Source of the DNA: Sthenelais limicola
Taxonomy: Eukaryota > Annelida > Polychaeta > Phyllodocida > Sigalionidae
Direction: 5' to 3'
Length of the DNA stretch: 64,000 nucleotides
NCBI GenBank assembly: GCA_942159475.1
Contig: OW804098.1
Span: forward strand, 9,712,406-9,776,405
Shown: one piece after another, positions 30,717-42,019 of the stretch
Layout: each line of letters opens with the position of its first letter
How positions within the stretch are numbered: the first letter of the stretch is position 1
Notes under the pieces: model-generated
What the model was told of the DNA's origin: nothing
The model's database searches: none
Seen by the model: the letters and a program-made list of their open reading frames with translations, nothing else
Position numbers and translations under genes: made by a program

Positions 30717-30997
30717 AAATGAAAAAAGAGGAAACCACCAAACTCACCATTGAAACTCATTGAAACTCATTTAAGCTCATTTAAGCTCATTGAAACTCAT
30801 AGAAAACTCACTATAAGTAACCCACACTAAGGAACCCACAAGCACTGTGCAACAGAGCAATTTCGTTTGATTTTAGAAATGTTTTCATTCTCTGTAGTCC
30901 TATTATAGATATATCCCTAAGGCTAATATTTACTGTTTCTAATCATGCCTGGTCTCCAGTCATTGGAGGCGATCCTCACATTTCTATCCACATGATT

Positions 30998-31406
30998 TGT
31001 GATGTGTTTCAGGAAAATGAGTCACAAGTCGCAAAATTAATATTTTTCAAAGTGTTTTTTTCACAAGTTCCCATTATTGGAATAGTCTAATCTTTGGAGG
31101 GATTATCACTTATAGCTATATCAATCGATGTTTCAAATTTCAGGACAATCTATGTAATATATCCTTTCTTTTTATAGGTCCTCATATGGACAACATGTAG
31201 GTACTTTATTAGTAATTATCCGCCCCAAAATATCAATATTCTTTTTTAAAAGCTAAAGATATCAAACTTATAATAAAGAAACACTACTTAGATGTCCTTG
31301 ATGTTTATTATCATTGGAATCGGCTTGATCTCATCTATTCAAATATGATGATGTCTCAAAATCTATTTTTTGCGACTTATGACTCATTTTACTGAAACAC
31401 ATCACA
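30998..31406 (-). mobile_element. family-2 MITE
   Basis: TGTGATGTGTTTCAGGAAAA at left, CTGAAACACATCACA at right; body in the opposite orientation to 3422-3830. Lies downstream of the receptor stop. Confidence 0.8.
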
Positions 31407-31745
31407 TTTTATTTAGCCAAACCATTATGTGAAGCACATTATTCTCAGTTGAAACTAAACAGTGCATCATCAGAAAAAAATGATACAAAAATCGACATAT
31501 TAAGGTCTTCCATGATTACATTCAGTTTAACTATAGATGTCATACATTAAAAATAAGTTAAACATTATAATATATTTCACCCCCACAATCAAATATAACA
31601 GAAAATTAAACTAGTAACTAAAACAATGAAAAGTAATTTCAATAAATTCTAGTTTTCCTCATCAGCTTTCATTTATATTTGTGAACTCTTGAGAAAAGTT
31701 TTTCATATTTATAAACGGCCACCGGTGAGCGTTAATAAGTGAAGC

Positions 31746-32096
31746 AATAGGGGATTTGCATGTCTCACTGCGCATGTCTATTGCAGTGCATGCTGGGATA
31801 GATTCTGTTCAAATTTGACATACAAATATTTGGCAACATTTTTATCGAAAATTGCAAGAATGTTTTCACCAATATCACAGCTTGTATAGATGATCTATGA
31901 AAATGAAATGCATGATGGGAAAGATGGAGGCTTGTGTCATCGAAACATGTATAACACATGGATATTGACATTAGAGCTTTGATAAAAAATTCCATGCTGA
32001 AGATGACATGTTTTCTACAGATTTTATACTGTACCATTAGTCCCATAATTCAATGCAAATCAAGATTCAAAATGGCGGCTATGCAAATCCCCTATT
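31746..32096. mobile_element. family-3 MITE (best copy)
   Basis: Ends AATAGGGGATTTGCATG and CTATGCAAATCCCCTATT, 351 bp. It contains an octamer-like ATTTGCAT in each arm. No coding capacity. Confidence 0.8.
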
Positions 32097-32099
32097 ACA

Positions 32100-33040
32100 G
32101 GTGAGGTTTTCAGTGCGACCCAGAAATATAATGTGGATTTATATCAAGCCATGTTTGTATGTATGTAATAGTTGTATTTCCATATTTATGTATATACTTT
32201 ACAAACATATAGAATAAGGAAAATGGATTATAATCCTGCTTTGACTTAACATAGGTTTTCCTGGAGTTCCTTTCCAATACAGTCAGTACATAAACAAGGT
32301 GTGTACATGCACACAATCAACATACACATTGTACATGAATCAGTGATACAGGAGATATGCAATACATCAACAATAGGCAATATAGCACACATTCTGGTGT
32401 AGACAATTAGTTGATATGCAATCTGTAAATAGGGTAAAGCTTGACATTTCATTCATCATAAGAACAGAACAGATCCGAAAGGCTTGAAAGATTGAGCGAG
32501 TGTTACAACAACCTTGACCTCGAAGGCCAACCCAGTTATATAATAGTTAAAACTCATTGATTACAATTTGTATTGCCAAGGCTCAACGAAATACTGTTGT
32601 ACTTATTTGAAATACATATTGATGCCCAAACCGTTAAAGGATTAATGACTGACATTGAGGAGCTGCTAATGCATTGTTTAGTGCATAATATTATATGTAT
32701 GTACTATGTGTATAATATCGAGGTGAATTGTTTGGTGTATAGTCCCAAGGTTAATGGCTGACATTGAGGGACTGATAGGGAATTATTGAGTGCATAATAC
32801 TGTGGTTAATGATTAACATTGTGCTGGTGCATTGTTTATGCATAATCCCTGTTATTTCATCAGCCCTGATGAAATAAAATTACCAACAGAAATGGAAACA
32901 GCAGTAGTTGCAAGTCTCTTCAACCATCTATATTTTAATTCCTTAGTCTAATTCTCTCATTTTTTTTATTAGTGATTATATTCCTTGTGTAGAATTACAC
33001 ACAGATATATCCAAATCTGCAAGTGCTGATCTCCCTCATG
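32100..33040. other. intergenic, between convergent genes
   Basis: Sequence between the receptor 3' end and the methyltransferase 3' end. A near-palindrome TTTCATCAGCCCTGATGAAA lies near 32860-32880 and could be a terminator-like hairpin. No other feature was seen. Confidence 0.4.
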
Positions 33041-33045
33041 TCTTC

Positions 33046-33138
33046 CTATTTCTGTATGATGAAAGCTTTATGTCGCTGATGGACAATGTTGGTGCCGGGG
33101 ACAGCAGTCTGCATGAGTTTACCAATGCACTCCTTCCT
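33046..33138 (-). CDS. methyltransferase exon 8 (terminal)
   Basis: Last coding exon, - strand, after acceptor TATTGCAG in phase 0. It encodes 30 residues, starting RKECIGKLMQ and ending HKAFIIQK-stop (stop codon at 33046-33048). The FIIQK end is like the final beta strand of class I methyltransferases. Phase and reading continue from exon 7. The + strand is also open here but lacks splice sites. Confidence 0.6.
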   Translation of the reverse strand, partial: RKECIGKLMQTAVPGTNIVHQRHKAFIIQK

Positions 33139-33156
33139 CTGCAATATACAATATTA

Positions 33157-33389
33157 GGGTCAGATTTTCAGAAAATGTACAATTGGCGGCTCTACATATT
33201 TAATAATTTCTGCTAAATCCTGCTAGAAAATGATAAATTCTGAGTATATCTGAGTATATTTGGTATCGCATTGATTTAAAGTATCAGTTCTGTTATGTTA
33301 AACTGCATTTTGAAGCTCATTTCTGTCTTAAATGTGGGTTATTTGAGAGGATTGGTGTGCGAATTGTACACTTTCTGAAAATCTTACCC
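33157..33389 (+). mobile_element. family-1 MITE
   Basis: Subfamily A, GGGTCAGATTTTCAG to GAAAATCTTACCC, inserted 18 bp upstream of the terminal methyltransferase exon, in its last intron. Confidence 0.85.
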
Positions 33390-33826
33390 ATAAAGAGGAA
33401 ATATTGCATGCACATAATATAATGAGAGAAGAATTGTTTTATTTTTAGGTGTACATTCATGGCAACGCGATTATATAAGTCTTAATTAATAGTTTAGCTT
33501 TTTAGATTGCTCATTAATAATTACTTCTGATTGGGGGTCAGGGAGAGCTGATGAAATCCAATGGGGAGGAGGCTTGTCAGCTCATAACATTTGTTACATC
33601 ATGTTAAACAATTATTACAATGAGTAATTACATTATTCTTAATTAGTATTTATATTCCGAACTAGTATTATTCATATGTGGATCAACTAGGTCATGCATT
33701 AGTTCACTGCAATAAACAATGATAAATGAAGGGTCAGGTAGCAAAGGGGTACCTATTGTATTATATTTCTCCTTGATCTATAGTTCTACAATATTCAATA
33801 AAACCTCAGAAACATTCATATATTAT

Positions 33827-34063
33827 GGGTCAAATTTTCAGAAAATGTACAATTGGCAGCTCTACACATTCAGTAAATTCTGCTAAATAAGGCTGCAATT
33901 TGGTCAATACTAGGTAAATTCGAGTATATTCGGCATTGCATTGATTCTAGCAATCTGTTTGGTTAGGTTGAACTGTATATTTTGAACTTTATTTTCATCT
34001 GAAATTTGGGTTATTTGAGAAGATTGGCGAAGTTGAATTGTACATATTCTGAAAATCTGACCC
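33827..34063 (+). mobile_element. family-1 MITE (subfamily B)
   Basis: GGGTCAAATTTTCAG to GAAAATCTGACCC. With about 55 bp of its left flank (from 33771) it is duplicated at 35280-35430. Confidence 0.85.
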
Positions 34064-34156
34064 ATATAACACTGGTGGAATGTATCAGTGTTCGCATGAA
34101 GTAACCTGGAAAATTATTTTTATCAAGGAGATAACAAATGTAAAAAAATTGATTAC

Positions 34157-34254
34157 CTCTTCAATGAAAATTGATCTGTTCAAAAATATATAAAGGAAGT
34201 CATAATAACCATCCCCTTCATGAGTCAGGTCAACCTCAGTATTAGGCAGAGCTA
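34157..34254 (-). CDS. methyltransferase exon 7
   Basis: A 98-bp exon with acceptor CCCTTTACAG and donor GAAGAG|GTAATC; phase 1 in, phase 0 out. It encodes 32 residues, ALPNTEVDLTHEG..DGYYDFLYIFLNRS..EE. The DFLYIFL run corresponds to a late helix in histamine N-methyltransferase-like enzymes. Assignment rests on phase fit and order. Confidence 0.6.
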
Positions 34255-34264
34255 CTGTAAAGGG

Positions 34265-34860
34265 AAAACATAATTTGTGATGTTTGACAGGTAAAAAGCG
34301 AGTTTTTGTTTATTTTATAAGAGAAGAACAACTTTTATTACAAGATTACAAGAACAAGTTTGTATCATTATTATTGTGAAGATGTGTATTCAAGGGAAGT
34401 TTTTAACATTGGTTCAGTAAATGACAAGAGTCAGAAAAAAAGAAAGGTTAAAATGATGAAGCAATCCATACTTATTCTGTATTCCATGTTAACATAAATA
34501 ATAACAAAACAATTTTTTAGGATAACTTTATGTACTCTCCTGAAGATTTGAGAGAATTTTGTCAATTTTGTCACTATATATACGAAACTAAAAGAAAAAG
34601 ACAATGGACCCAAGATGCTAACTTTACTTAATTCATACTAAACTAAGACAAAACCATAATTTTACATGTTGATCCAATTTGCTCATTTTTTAATATAAGC
34701 CATCATTTCTCTGTAAATTACCATCCTCTGAAGAAGCCCAGGAAAGGCGAAACGCGTCAGGAACGCCAAATAAACCTACAAAATGCCAACTTAATTCGTT
34801 CCCATGACAGTTTTTGTTGAGTTGCTTTTCCATCAATTTTTTTAATAAATAATAACACTT
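34265..34860. other. intron 6 of the methyltransferase gene
   Basis: AT-rich intron. The only item is a PLE-like hairpin motif at 34735-34771, listed separately. Confidence 0.4.
34735..34771 (+). other. Penelope-like terminal motif remnant
   Basis: The sequence CTCTGAAGAAGCCCAGGAAAGGCGAAACGCG has the form CTGAaGA-stem-GGCGAAACG. It resembles the hammerhead-type motif found in terminal repeats of Penelope-like elements. No coding part is adjacent, so it is probably a leftover. Confidence 0.35.
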
Positions 34861-34869
34861 GATTCATAC

Positions 34870-34950
34870 CTTCTGTGTAGAGCACATAATTATCTTCTAT
34901 AGCTTTCCTGATCCTTTTATCAAAATCGATGCCATCAGGATAATGATCAC
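34870..34950 (-). CDS. methyltransferase exon 6
   Basis: An 81-bp exon, acceptor TTCATTTAG, donor GAAG|GTATGA; phase 1 in and out. It encodes 26 residues (DHYPDGIDFDKRIRKAIEDN..LYTE), soluble and charged, and joins exon 5 as G|GT. In the family this part forms the substrate-side lid region, the least conserved segment, so I rely on phase and open frame. Confidence 0.55.
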
Positions 34951-35344
34951 CTAAATGAAATGAAACCAGTCAATGAATTTATATCAATTATGCTCTATGT
35001 AGTTTTATTATAATGTGCATTCTATACCTGAGTTCCGCATCTGTAAATTAATATAGGACTAGTTGTGGATCAAAAGGACTGTCATGTTGTAAGTTACAGG
35101 AACAAGGAGGCCATTAAATTCTCCCCCATTTCTCAAATATGATCCGTTTTAGGAAAATGAGTCATAAGTTGCAAATATGGATTTGAGATATCATCATATC
35201 TGAAAAGATGAGATCAAGCTGATTCTATTGAATGTAAACATTAGGGACACATAAGTATTTACTGATAAATTCTATTCCAATATTCTCTCCTTAGTCTACA
35301 GTTCTACAATATTCCACAATAAAACCTCAGAAACATTCATATAT

Positions 35345-35430
35345 GGGTCAAATTTTCAGAAAATGTACAATTGGCAGCTCTACACATTCAGTAAATTCTG
35401 CTAAATAAGGCTGCAATTTGGTCAATACTA
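35345..35430 (+). mobile_element. left half of a family-1 MITE (subfamily B)
   Basis: GGGTCAAATTTTCAG to CAATACTA, then cut at the junction with LINE sequence. It is nearly the same as 33827-33910. Confidence 0.8.
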
Positions 35431-35510
35431 GAAGATACAGAGGAAAATGTAAAGAATGATAAGGGGGCAGCGGGTCAAGATATTTCTGAAAATAATATTG
35501 GAATAGAATT

Positions 35511-36041
35511 TGTTTCAGATCATACGAGAATTGGAAAATCCACAGCAACCACTATTGATCATGTCTATACGAATAGCAAGACACATAGCAAGACTGGCAC
35601 ATTAAATATCAATATAAGTGACCACTTACCAGTTTATATGCAAATCAAAAAAGAAAGAACTAAATATAAAACAGAAACCTTTTCTGCACGTAATACTAAA
35701 TGTCTTGATATTCCAATATTGAAAGAAATACTGGCTGATATGGATTGGACCAAACTATATGAATCGCGTGAAGTAAATGAAGCGTGGGACATAATCTATA
35801 CTAACATATGTACAATATTAGATAGGATGTGCCCAGTGAAGAAATTTTGTAGAGTCAAGCCAAAGCCTGCATGGTATGATAAGTCCATAATACAGAGTGG
35901 TAAAAGGAGGGATAAAGCATTCATGATCGCGAAAACAACAGGTGCAGAAATAGACTGGCAAAAGGCTAGACAACTGAGAGGCAAAGTAAATACCGAAATT
36001 AAAATAGCGAAAGAAAAATATCTAAAAGGGAAAATAATAAC
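35511..36041 (+). pseudogene. LINE ORF2, end of endonuclease and linker
   Basis: About 177 codons in frame. It begins with the end of an AP-type endonuclease: a TTIDHVYTN motif and ISDHLPVY, whose SDH is catalytic in this nuclease family. It continues with the linker (WYDKSIIQSGKRRDKAF...AKEKY). The N-terminal endonuclease is missing. A frameshift near 36041 separates it from the RT section. Confidence 0.75.
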
Positions 36042-37679
36042 GACCCACATAAATTCTGGGATATCATAAAACCATTAATTTCTGATGGCAATAAAAAAAG
36101 TAAGAGTGATATTACTATTAGGGAAAACAAAGTACTATTAGAAGGGAATAAGGCGGCAGAAGCTATTAATGACTTCTTCGTCAACATTGGGCCAAAACTC
36201 GCCAGTAAAATTGAAGATACAGAGGAAAATGTAAAGAATGATAAGGGGGCAGCGGGTCAAGATATTTCTGAAAATAATATTGGAATAGAATTCGCTTTTA
36301 CAGAGATAACCAGAGCATCAGTTGAATTAGCATTATTGAAAACCGGTAATTATAAAGCCTCGGGTCTCGAATTGATGCCTACCAGAATATTTAAGCCCTG
36401 TATGAAAGCGCTCAGTTCTCAGTTTGCATATTTGTTTAATCTTACCATTGAAACTAATGAGATACCAAGGGATTTTAAAAAGGCAACGGTCACGCCATTA
36501 TACAAAGAGGGTGATAAACATGATCCGGGAAAATATCGGCCCATATCGTGTATAAATTTACCCTCAAAGATTCTCGAAAGCTGTGTCCAAACACAGTTAG
36601 TTCAATTTTTAGAGTCAAATTTAATTATTACAAACGATCAATATGGTTTTAGAAAAGGTAAATCCATTGTATCGGCACATGATAATCTATTAGGAAATAT
36701 ATATAATAATTTAAATAATAAAAAAGCTTCTGACCTTATATTTTTAGACTTCAAAAAAGCATTTGATACTGTTAATCACAAAATTTTATTACAAAAATTA
36801 CAAAATTATGGAATAAACGGAAACCCATTGAAATGGTTTACAAATTATTTATCTGATAGATATCAGAAAGTGTCAATAAATGGGGGAACCTCTACACTGC
36901 AACAGGTCACCTGTTGCGTGCCACAGGGAACGTCTTTGGGACCACTCTTATTTGTAGTTTACATAAATGATCTCCCTGAAGTCGTGGAGAATAGTAAGGT
37001 CCAATTATTTGCGGACGACACCGTTCTTTACAAGGAGAGGTCACTGGGAAGTCCCAAAATACCCGAACTACAAAGGGACCTTGATAACATAGTAAATTGG
37101 TGCTCTAAAAACAAAATTTCACTAAACACGAAGAAGTGTAAGAGTGTAACAATAAGAACTAGAGAAGATAAAAGAAATATTGTACATTATAGTATAAAAG
37201 GAGAAGAGTTAGAAGAAGTGACCGCTTATAAATACCTTGGTGTTGAATTAGACAAACAATTAACTTTTAAGCCATTTATGATTAAAAAAACCAATGCTGT
37301 CAGAACGAGGGTGAAGGCCATGTCCAAACTGTATGGGGCGTGTGATAAAAGGACATCACTACTTATATACAAAGTTATGATAAGACCGATTTTAGACTAC
37401 GGCGATATCTTTTATTCAGCCGCAGCTCAATCGCATCTGCTAAAACTACAGACGTTGCAAAACTCAGCTCTAAAAATAATTTTGCATCTACCAAAATATA
37501 CGAGCACCAAAGAAATTCACTCTAAATTAAATGTCACCGCTTTGAACACAAGAAGGAACATGCATATGTTGGACCTGGCCTTTCAACGCACTAAGATCGA
37601 TGATAATATTGATAAGAAAAATGTTAACTTACGAAGGCTAAAAGGAGGGGAAAAGTTAAAGATTCCCCATCCGAAAAAA
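36042..37679 (+). pseudogene. LINE ORF2, reverse transcriptase section
   Basis: About 546 codons, open from the linker end (DPHKFWDIIKP) through the RT. Motifs seen: PLYKEGDKHDPGKYRPIS, QYGFRKGKS, FLDFKKAFDTVNH (motif A), CVPQGTSLGPLLF (motif B) and catalytic FADDTVLY (motif C), then KYLGVELD and SALKII. A second frameshift near 37680 cuts off the last 40-50 residues, which continue in another frame to about 37835. Catalytic residues look intact; the ORF is dead because of the frameshifts and truncated 5' end. Confidence 0.85.
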
Positions 37680-37835
37680 TGTAGTGTTTAAAAGATCATT
37701 CTTATATACGATGCCTACCCTATGGAACAAACTATCAGAAGAGAGACAGTTAATAAAAGACAGAAAAGGGTTCAGGCGGTACCTAAGACAAGAATATTGT
37801 TTGGAGACGGACCAGTACCGAAAAACGGACAATTA

Positions 37836-38677
37836 GTTGAGTATATTAATGGAGGGCAATTAACTGATTACAGATAGTTGACAAAATAAGGATGATAGAT
37901 TGGTTACCTCGATCTGTAAATGCATTGGACTATTATTGTATGAATTATTGTATGTATTATTGGATGTATTATTGAAATCACCAATTTATTTACTTATGAA
38001 AATCTACCACATCTATGCGAATGTCTGTAGCTAATAGCAAAAATAAACAATCGGTTACTAACCAAACCAAGTAATGAACAAGAAATTCATAAAATACTAT
38101 AACTGCATTGATGTATGAATAAAGTATGCTAATACGAACAGGAATGTAAATCCTTAGTACAGTGAAGGTCGATGTAACGACACTATTAATTATATTAGGG
38201 TCAGGGAAGGGCGCTGCATAATTATTCAATCGGGAAGGGATGGGTAGGGTATTGGGATTATGTCTTAACATAACATGTATTTGAGTCATTAAAATTAATG
38301 ATTAATGTTAATGTTAATGTACAATATAATACTTGACAGCTATTAAAACGGCTGGTGTACGCATTGTTAACCGATATATAATCAATGACAACCTGTTGGA
38401 CTAAGTCCCATCAAAATGTTATATTACAGATTCAAATAGTGAGAAGTAATAACCTCACAAATTAAGAATACTGGGTAATACATCCGAGCCTAGTCAGAAT
38501 ATCGAATATCGAAATATTGAAATATATTGTTATGTAATATTTGTATCAGATAGAATAAATGTATGTGTGTATTATATTTAGTTAGGGCGGTCGAGGAAGA
38601 CCTGCAAGGGGGCAGAGGACACAAACCTTTTCCTTATTTATGTGATATTGTAACTGTTTATCATGAAAGAATAAAAG
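37836..38677. other. LINE 3' UTR
   Basis: AT-rich noncoding sequence after ORF2, ending in GAAAGAATAAAAGCATT. The smaller LINE at 24586 has an analogous AATAAAAG close to its tail. Confidence 0.5.
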
Positions 38678-38981
38678 CATTATATATATATATATATTTC
38701 TATATTTTAAGTTTGATATTTTTATTTTTGAAAAAAAAAGTTTGCAATGTTTCTGGATGGGTAATTACTAGTAAAGTAACTAATATACTCCATACGAAGG
38801 CCTTCAAAACACAGGGATATATTTCATAAAATGTCCCGAAATGTGTTACATGGATTTATATGACTATAAGTGCTAAACCCTCTAAATATCAGAACATTCC
38901 AATGAGGGTATCTTGTAATATAAACACTTTGAAAAATATCAATTTTGCGACTTGTGACTCATTTTCGTGAAACACATCACA

Positions 38982-40110
38982 TTAATTCATTAGGAACAAA
39001 GGATTCTAGCAATGCTCTCCTGGCGTTGTCCCCTTATGATTGGCTGAGAGGGATCCCTCTACCCCATGAACTTGACCTCCCAGTTTTCTTCCATGCCAAG
39101 GTCATGCGTTGTTCACATGATAGTTGGTCCCTTGTTCTCAACCCCCACTCCCCCTCCCATTACCCTTGACCCAGGCATAAGGCCTCCCCTCCCTCCCCCA
39201 GAGTCCCTTCCCCCAACCCACTAATTAGATTAGCACAGGGAACACTAGCTATAGTTGGTTACTTGATACCGCCATTGCGGCGACATTTCTTTGATGGGGA
39301 TGGGTGGAAGACGGAATTCCATTAAACCTCTCGAAATCTGTCACCTCCTCATGAAAACAACAGCTGGGATAGGATGGAGGAACTCAGATTTGGGGGACAG
39401 CTCCCCTTGTCTTATCATCATGAATGACATTACAGGCCTGATGGCGACCATCCAGAACACTGTAATGGCTGTGATGGCGGTCATGTATAACAGTATGTAT
39501 CAGGATGGCGGGCCTCATTACCTAAAGGAGTGGTCTTAGCTGGTCCTCCCTCCCCTCACCTTCACCCGTGTCCAGTTAAGAACTATAGATCCGACCGGAT
39601 GCTAAGGCAACAAGTGTACACAAACAACAAGGCGGCCAAGATCAGCAGGGGAGGGGGAAGGGAGGGTGGGCGGCCAATGGCTAGTAATCCAACCCAAAAG
39701 AATGCAATTCTTTACAGTCTCTCACCGGTGGACATTCCTCCATGTACATGCATGCCTACCTAATATACAATGATACTATGTAGACATGTCCTCAGGGTCT
39801 GTCTGTCCACCTGGTGGTATAACAACATCCCAGCAAAAGCTTCTGAATAGATCTTCCTCTCCTCTCCTGCTCCTCATCCCTTCAACATGCAGCAGCAGCT
39901 CTTCTACCAAAAAAGAAGAGAAGCACAAGAGGCAGAAAGAAGACACAAGATCTAAGAGTGGGGCAGATTGTGCTGACTGGCACAACTACCACGCGTTAGC
40001 CAGTCACCATGATACCTTCACCCTCTGAGGCCAGATTTGACCACCTGGAGAAACATATGGACTGGCTACTGCAACTAATAGCTGAAGAACGAGTGCTAAA
40101 AAGTGGACAA
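38982..40110. other. intron 5 of the methyltransferase gene, no exon accepted
   Basis: Contains several open frames (38945-39169, 39291-39539, 39530-39763, and a Ser/Lys-rich frame at 39786-40028) without recognised domains or convincing splice borders. The segment 39500-39560 matches 28105-28160 inverted, which marks this as repetitive. Confidence 0.4.
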
Positions 40111-40345
40111 GGGTCAGATTTTCAGAAAATGTACAATTCGCCTTCACCAATCCTCTCAAATAACCCACATTTAAGACAAAAATGAGCTTCAAAAAGCAGT
40201 TTAACATAACAGAAGTGTTACTTTAAATCAATGCGATACCAAATATACTCAAATATACACGGTATTCATCATTTTTCAGCTAAATTTAGCAAAATTTCCT
40301 AAATGTGTAGAGCTGCCAATTGTACATTTTCTGAAAATCTGAACC
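40111..40345 (-). mobile_element. family-1 MITE
   Basis: Subfamily A in reverse orientation, GGGTCAGATTTTCAG to CTGAAAATCTGAACC. Confidence 0.85.
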
Positions 40346-41097
40346 ATATAATAAACTGTTGTGTCTGACCACACTCCAGTGCCTCTAGTTCTATGTACCC
40401 ATGCCCTGTTAAATGGTAGAGAATGTGCTTCATGCACTCAATAAAAGAAATAAACACAAATGAATGATGCTGAAGAATTGTGGGTCATTCTCCGAAATAG
40501 TTAGGGTCAGTAGTTGAGCGAGAAATGAATCAACGCAACACACAGAGATGTATGTCTCAAGCCAGCTAAACCAGTTAAAAGAGGTTGCTGTAATAACCTG
40601 TGTTTATTTTTATACATGGACAGATTTCAACGAGTACACAGGGCCTGGGCTGATTGGTTTGTCCTGGCTGGACCAATTAATTACCAGGTTAGATAAGAGA
40701 TCCAATCAGCCACAGGATAACAATGAACATGAAATATTAAAACGAGGGTCAGAGTGACCACTGCCACACCTGACCAATCCCTTTGCATGGTGACCAGGTC
40801 CCGTGGTTATCTCCCCTTCCCCCCTCCCAATCAATACCCCCTCCCCTGACCTTGTGGTCAGTCCCTCCCCTCCTTTCCCACGAGATCAACCGTGAGATAA
40901 CGGTCAGACCTGGAACTCACTTGTACCTTTGGACTTTTAGTGATAAGCAATCCATGAGTGTTGTGGCAGTAAGAAAGTTGATTAGCCTTCTTGTCGGAAG
41001 GGGGCGTGGCAGGGGTATGTCTGAATGAGATCAACAATGAAAACACAAAAATATGACAACTTTCACCTCATATTTTACAATGCATTGGAGAACTGAC
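40346..41097. other. intron 5, no feature seen
   Basis: No exon or repeat recognised. Several C-rich and purine-rich stretches near 40800-40880. Confidence 0.4.
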
Positions 41098-41287
41098 CTA
41101 AAGTGGCATTGATATCACCACAATCAGTGGTGATGAGGACCTTCCCTCCACTTCTCACCATTGCTACTGCACGTTTTATTGTACTGCTCAGGTCCTTGAA
41201 GTGGTACAATACATGGTTCAGCAGCACAATGTCAACCTTCTCATCTGGCGCTTCATAATCCTCAAAGACTCCATTATAAAATGTGAT
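41098..41287 (-). CDS. methyltransferase exon 5 (catalytic core)
   Basis: A 190-bp exon, phase 0 in, phase 1 out (donor TTTAG|GTCAGT). It encodes 63 residues: ITFYNGVFEDY, then VDIVLLNHVLYHFKDL (the post-II/motif IV strand and helix of class I SAM-dependent methyltransferases), then MVRSGGKVLITTDCGD (post-motif strand). The acceptor AG belongs to the end of a family-2 MITE, and the first two codons (ATC ACA) are the MITE terminus itself. The frame is continuous with exon 4 (HIK|ITFY). This is the best-supported exon of the gene. Confidence 0.75.
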
Positions 41288-42019
41288 CTGTTTCAGGAAA
41301 ATGAGTTACAACTGAGATACCAATTATAACAATGTGTTACCATCTCAATCAAATCACTCACCACGGCAATAGCACGTAATTCAAATTAGTCAGTAACCAC
41401 ATTCATATTCAATCACCCTCATCTCATCCCATTATTATATCATTCTCTATGAGCTAACTTAGCTCGAATATACACCTTAATATGAGTTAACTGATGATGT
41501 ATAAGAATCGAGTGAATTATATAACTTAATTAAGGAACATGACTTGAAATGTACTACCCTACGGCCATATGTAACATGCATGGTCTTGATGCCTAAGAAA
41601 ATCACTATACTGTGACTGGTGTCAGGCCAACTATTGAATAAAAACGTTTCCATAAAAAAAATAAGTCGCAAAATATGAATTTTGAGATATCACCATATTA
41701 GTAAAGATAAGATTAAGCCGTTTCCAATGATAGTAAACATTCTAATAATCTAATAAGTATTTCTAGATTTTAAGTTTGATATTTTTATTTTTGAACAAAA
41801 TGTTTGTAATATTTCTGGGAGGCAATAACCAGTAACGTAACGGAATTTACTCCATATGTGGACCTTTAAAATGAACCGATATAATATATATAATGTCTTG
41901 AAATTTGATACATCAAAACTCCAAAAATCAGAACTTTCCAATAAAGCAATCTTGTTAATAAATACTTTGAAAAATATATCTTTTGCGACGTATGACTCAT
42001 TTTCCTGAAACACATCACA
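41282..42019 (-). mobile_element. family-2 MITE, interrupted, supplying a splice acceptor
   Basis: The terminus TGTGATCTGTTTCAGGAAAA at 41282 is followed by about 350 bp of unrelated sequence (41305-41655). The body then resumes at AAATAAGTCGCAAAA, to CTGAAACACATCACA at 42019. Read on the - strand, the 41282 end gives CATTTTCCTGAAACAG, the acceptor of exon 5. Confidence 0.7.

Larger units (their letters stand above)
35264..38696 (+). mobile_element. LINE (non-LTR retrotransposon) with chimeric 5' end
   Basis: Contents in order: 35264-35430, a non-LINE piece homologous to 33771-33905 including a half family-1 MITE; 35431-35510, an 80-bp copy of internal ORF2 (identical to 36213-36292); then the end of the endonuclease domain, ORF2 linker, RT and C-terminus, and a 3' UTR ending AATAAAAGCATT and a TA-repeat tail at about 38678-38696. 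Inserted in a family-2 MITE. Probably a CR1/Jockey-type LINE; the clade is not determined. Confidence 0.75.
35139..38981 (+). mobile_element. family-2 MITE split by a LINE insertion
   Basis: The left part 35139-35263 (TGATCCGTTTTAGGAAAATG to AAGTATTT) and right part 38697-38981 (TTCTATATTTTAAGTTTG to GAAACACATCACA) join exactly as in the intact copy 3422-3830. The 3.4 kb between them is therefore an insertion. Confidence 0.75.

Noticed and set aside
32974..33155. An open, protein-like frame on the + strand (DYIPCVELHTDIS...)
   Set aside because: The - strand has a proper acceptor (TATTGCAG), the right phase from exon 7 and a terminal stop, so the + frame is taken as its shadow.
39291..40028. 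Possible exons in a run of open frames
   Set aside because: Part of the interval is a dispersed repeat shared with 28 kb, and no consistent splice borders were found.
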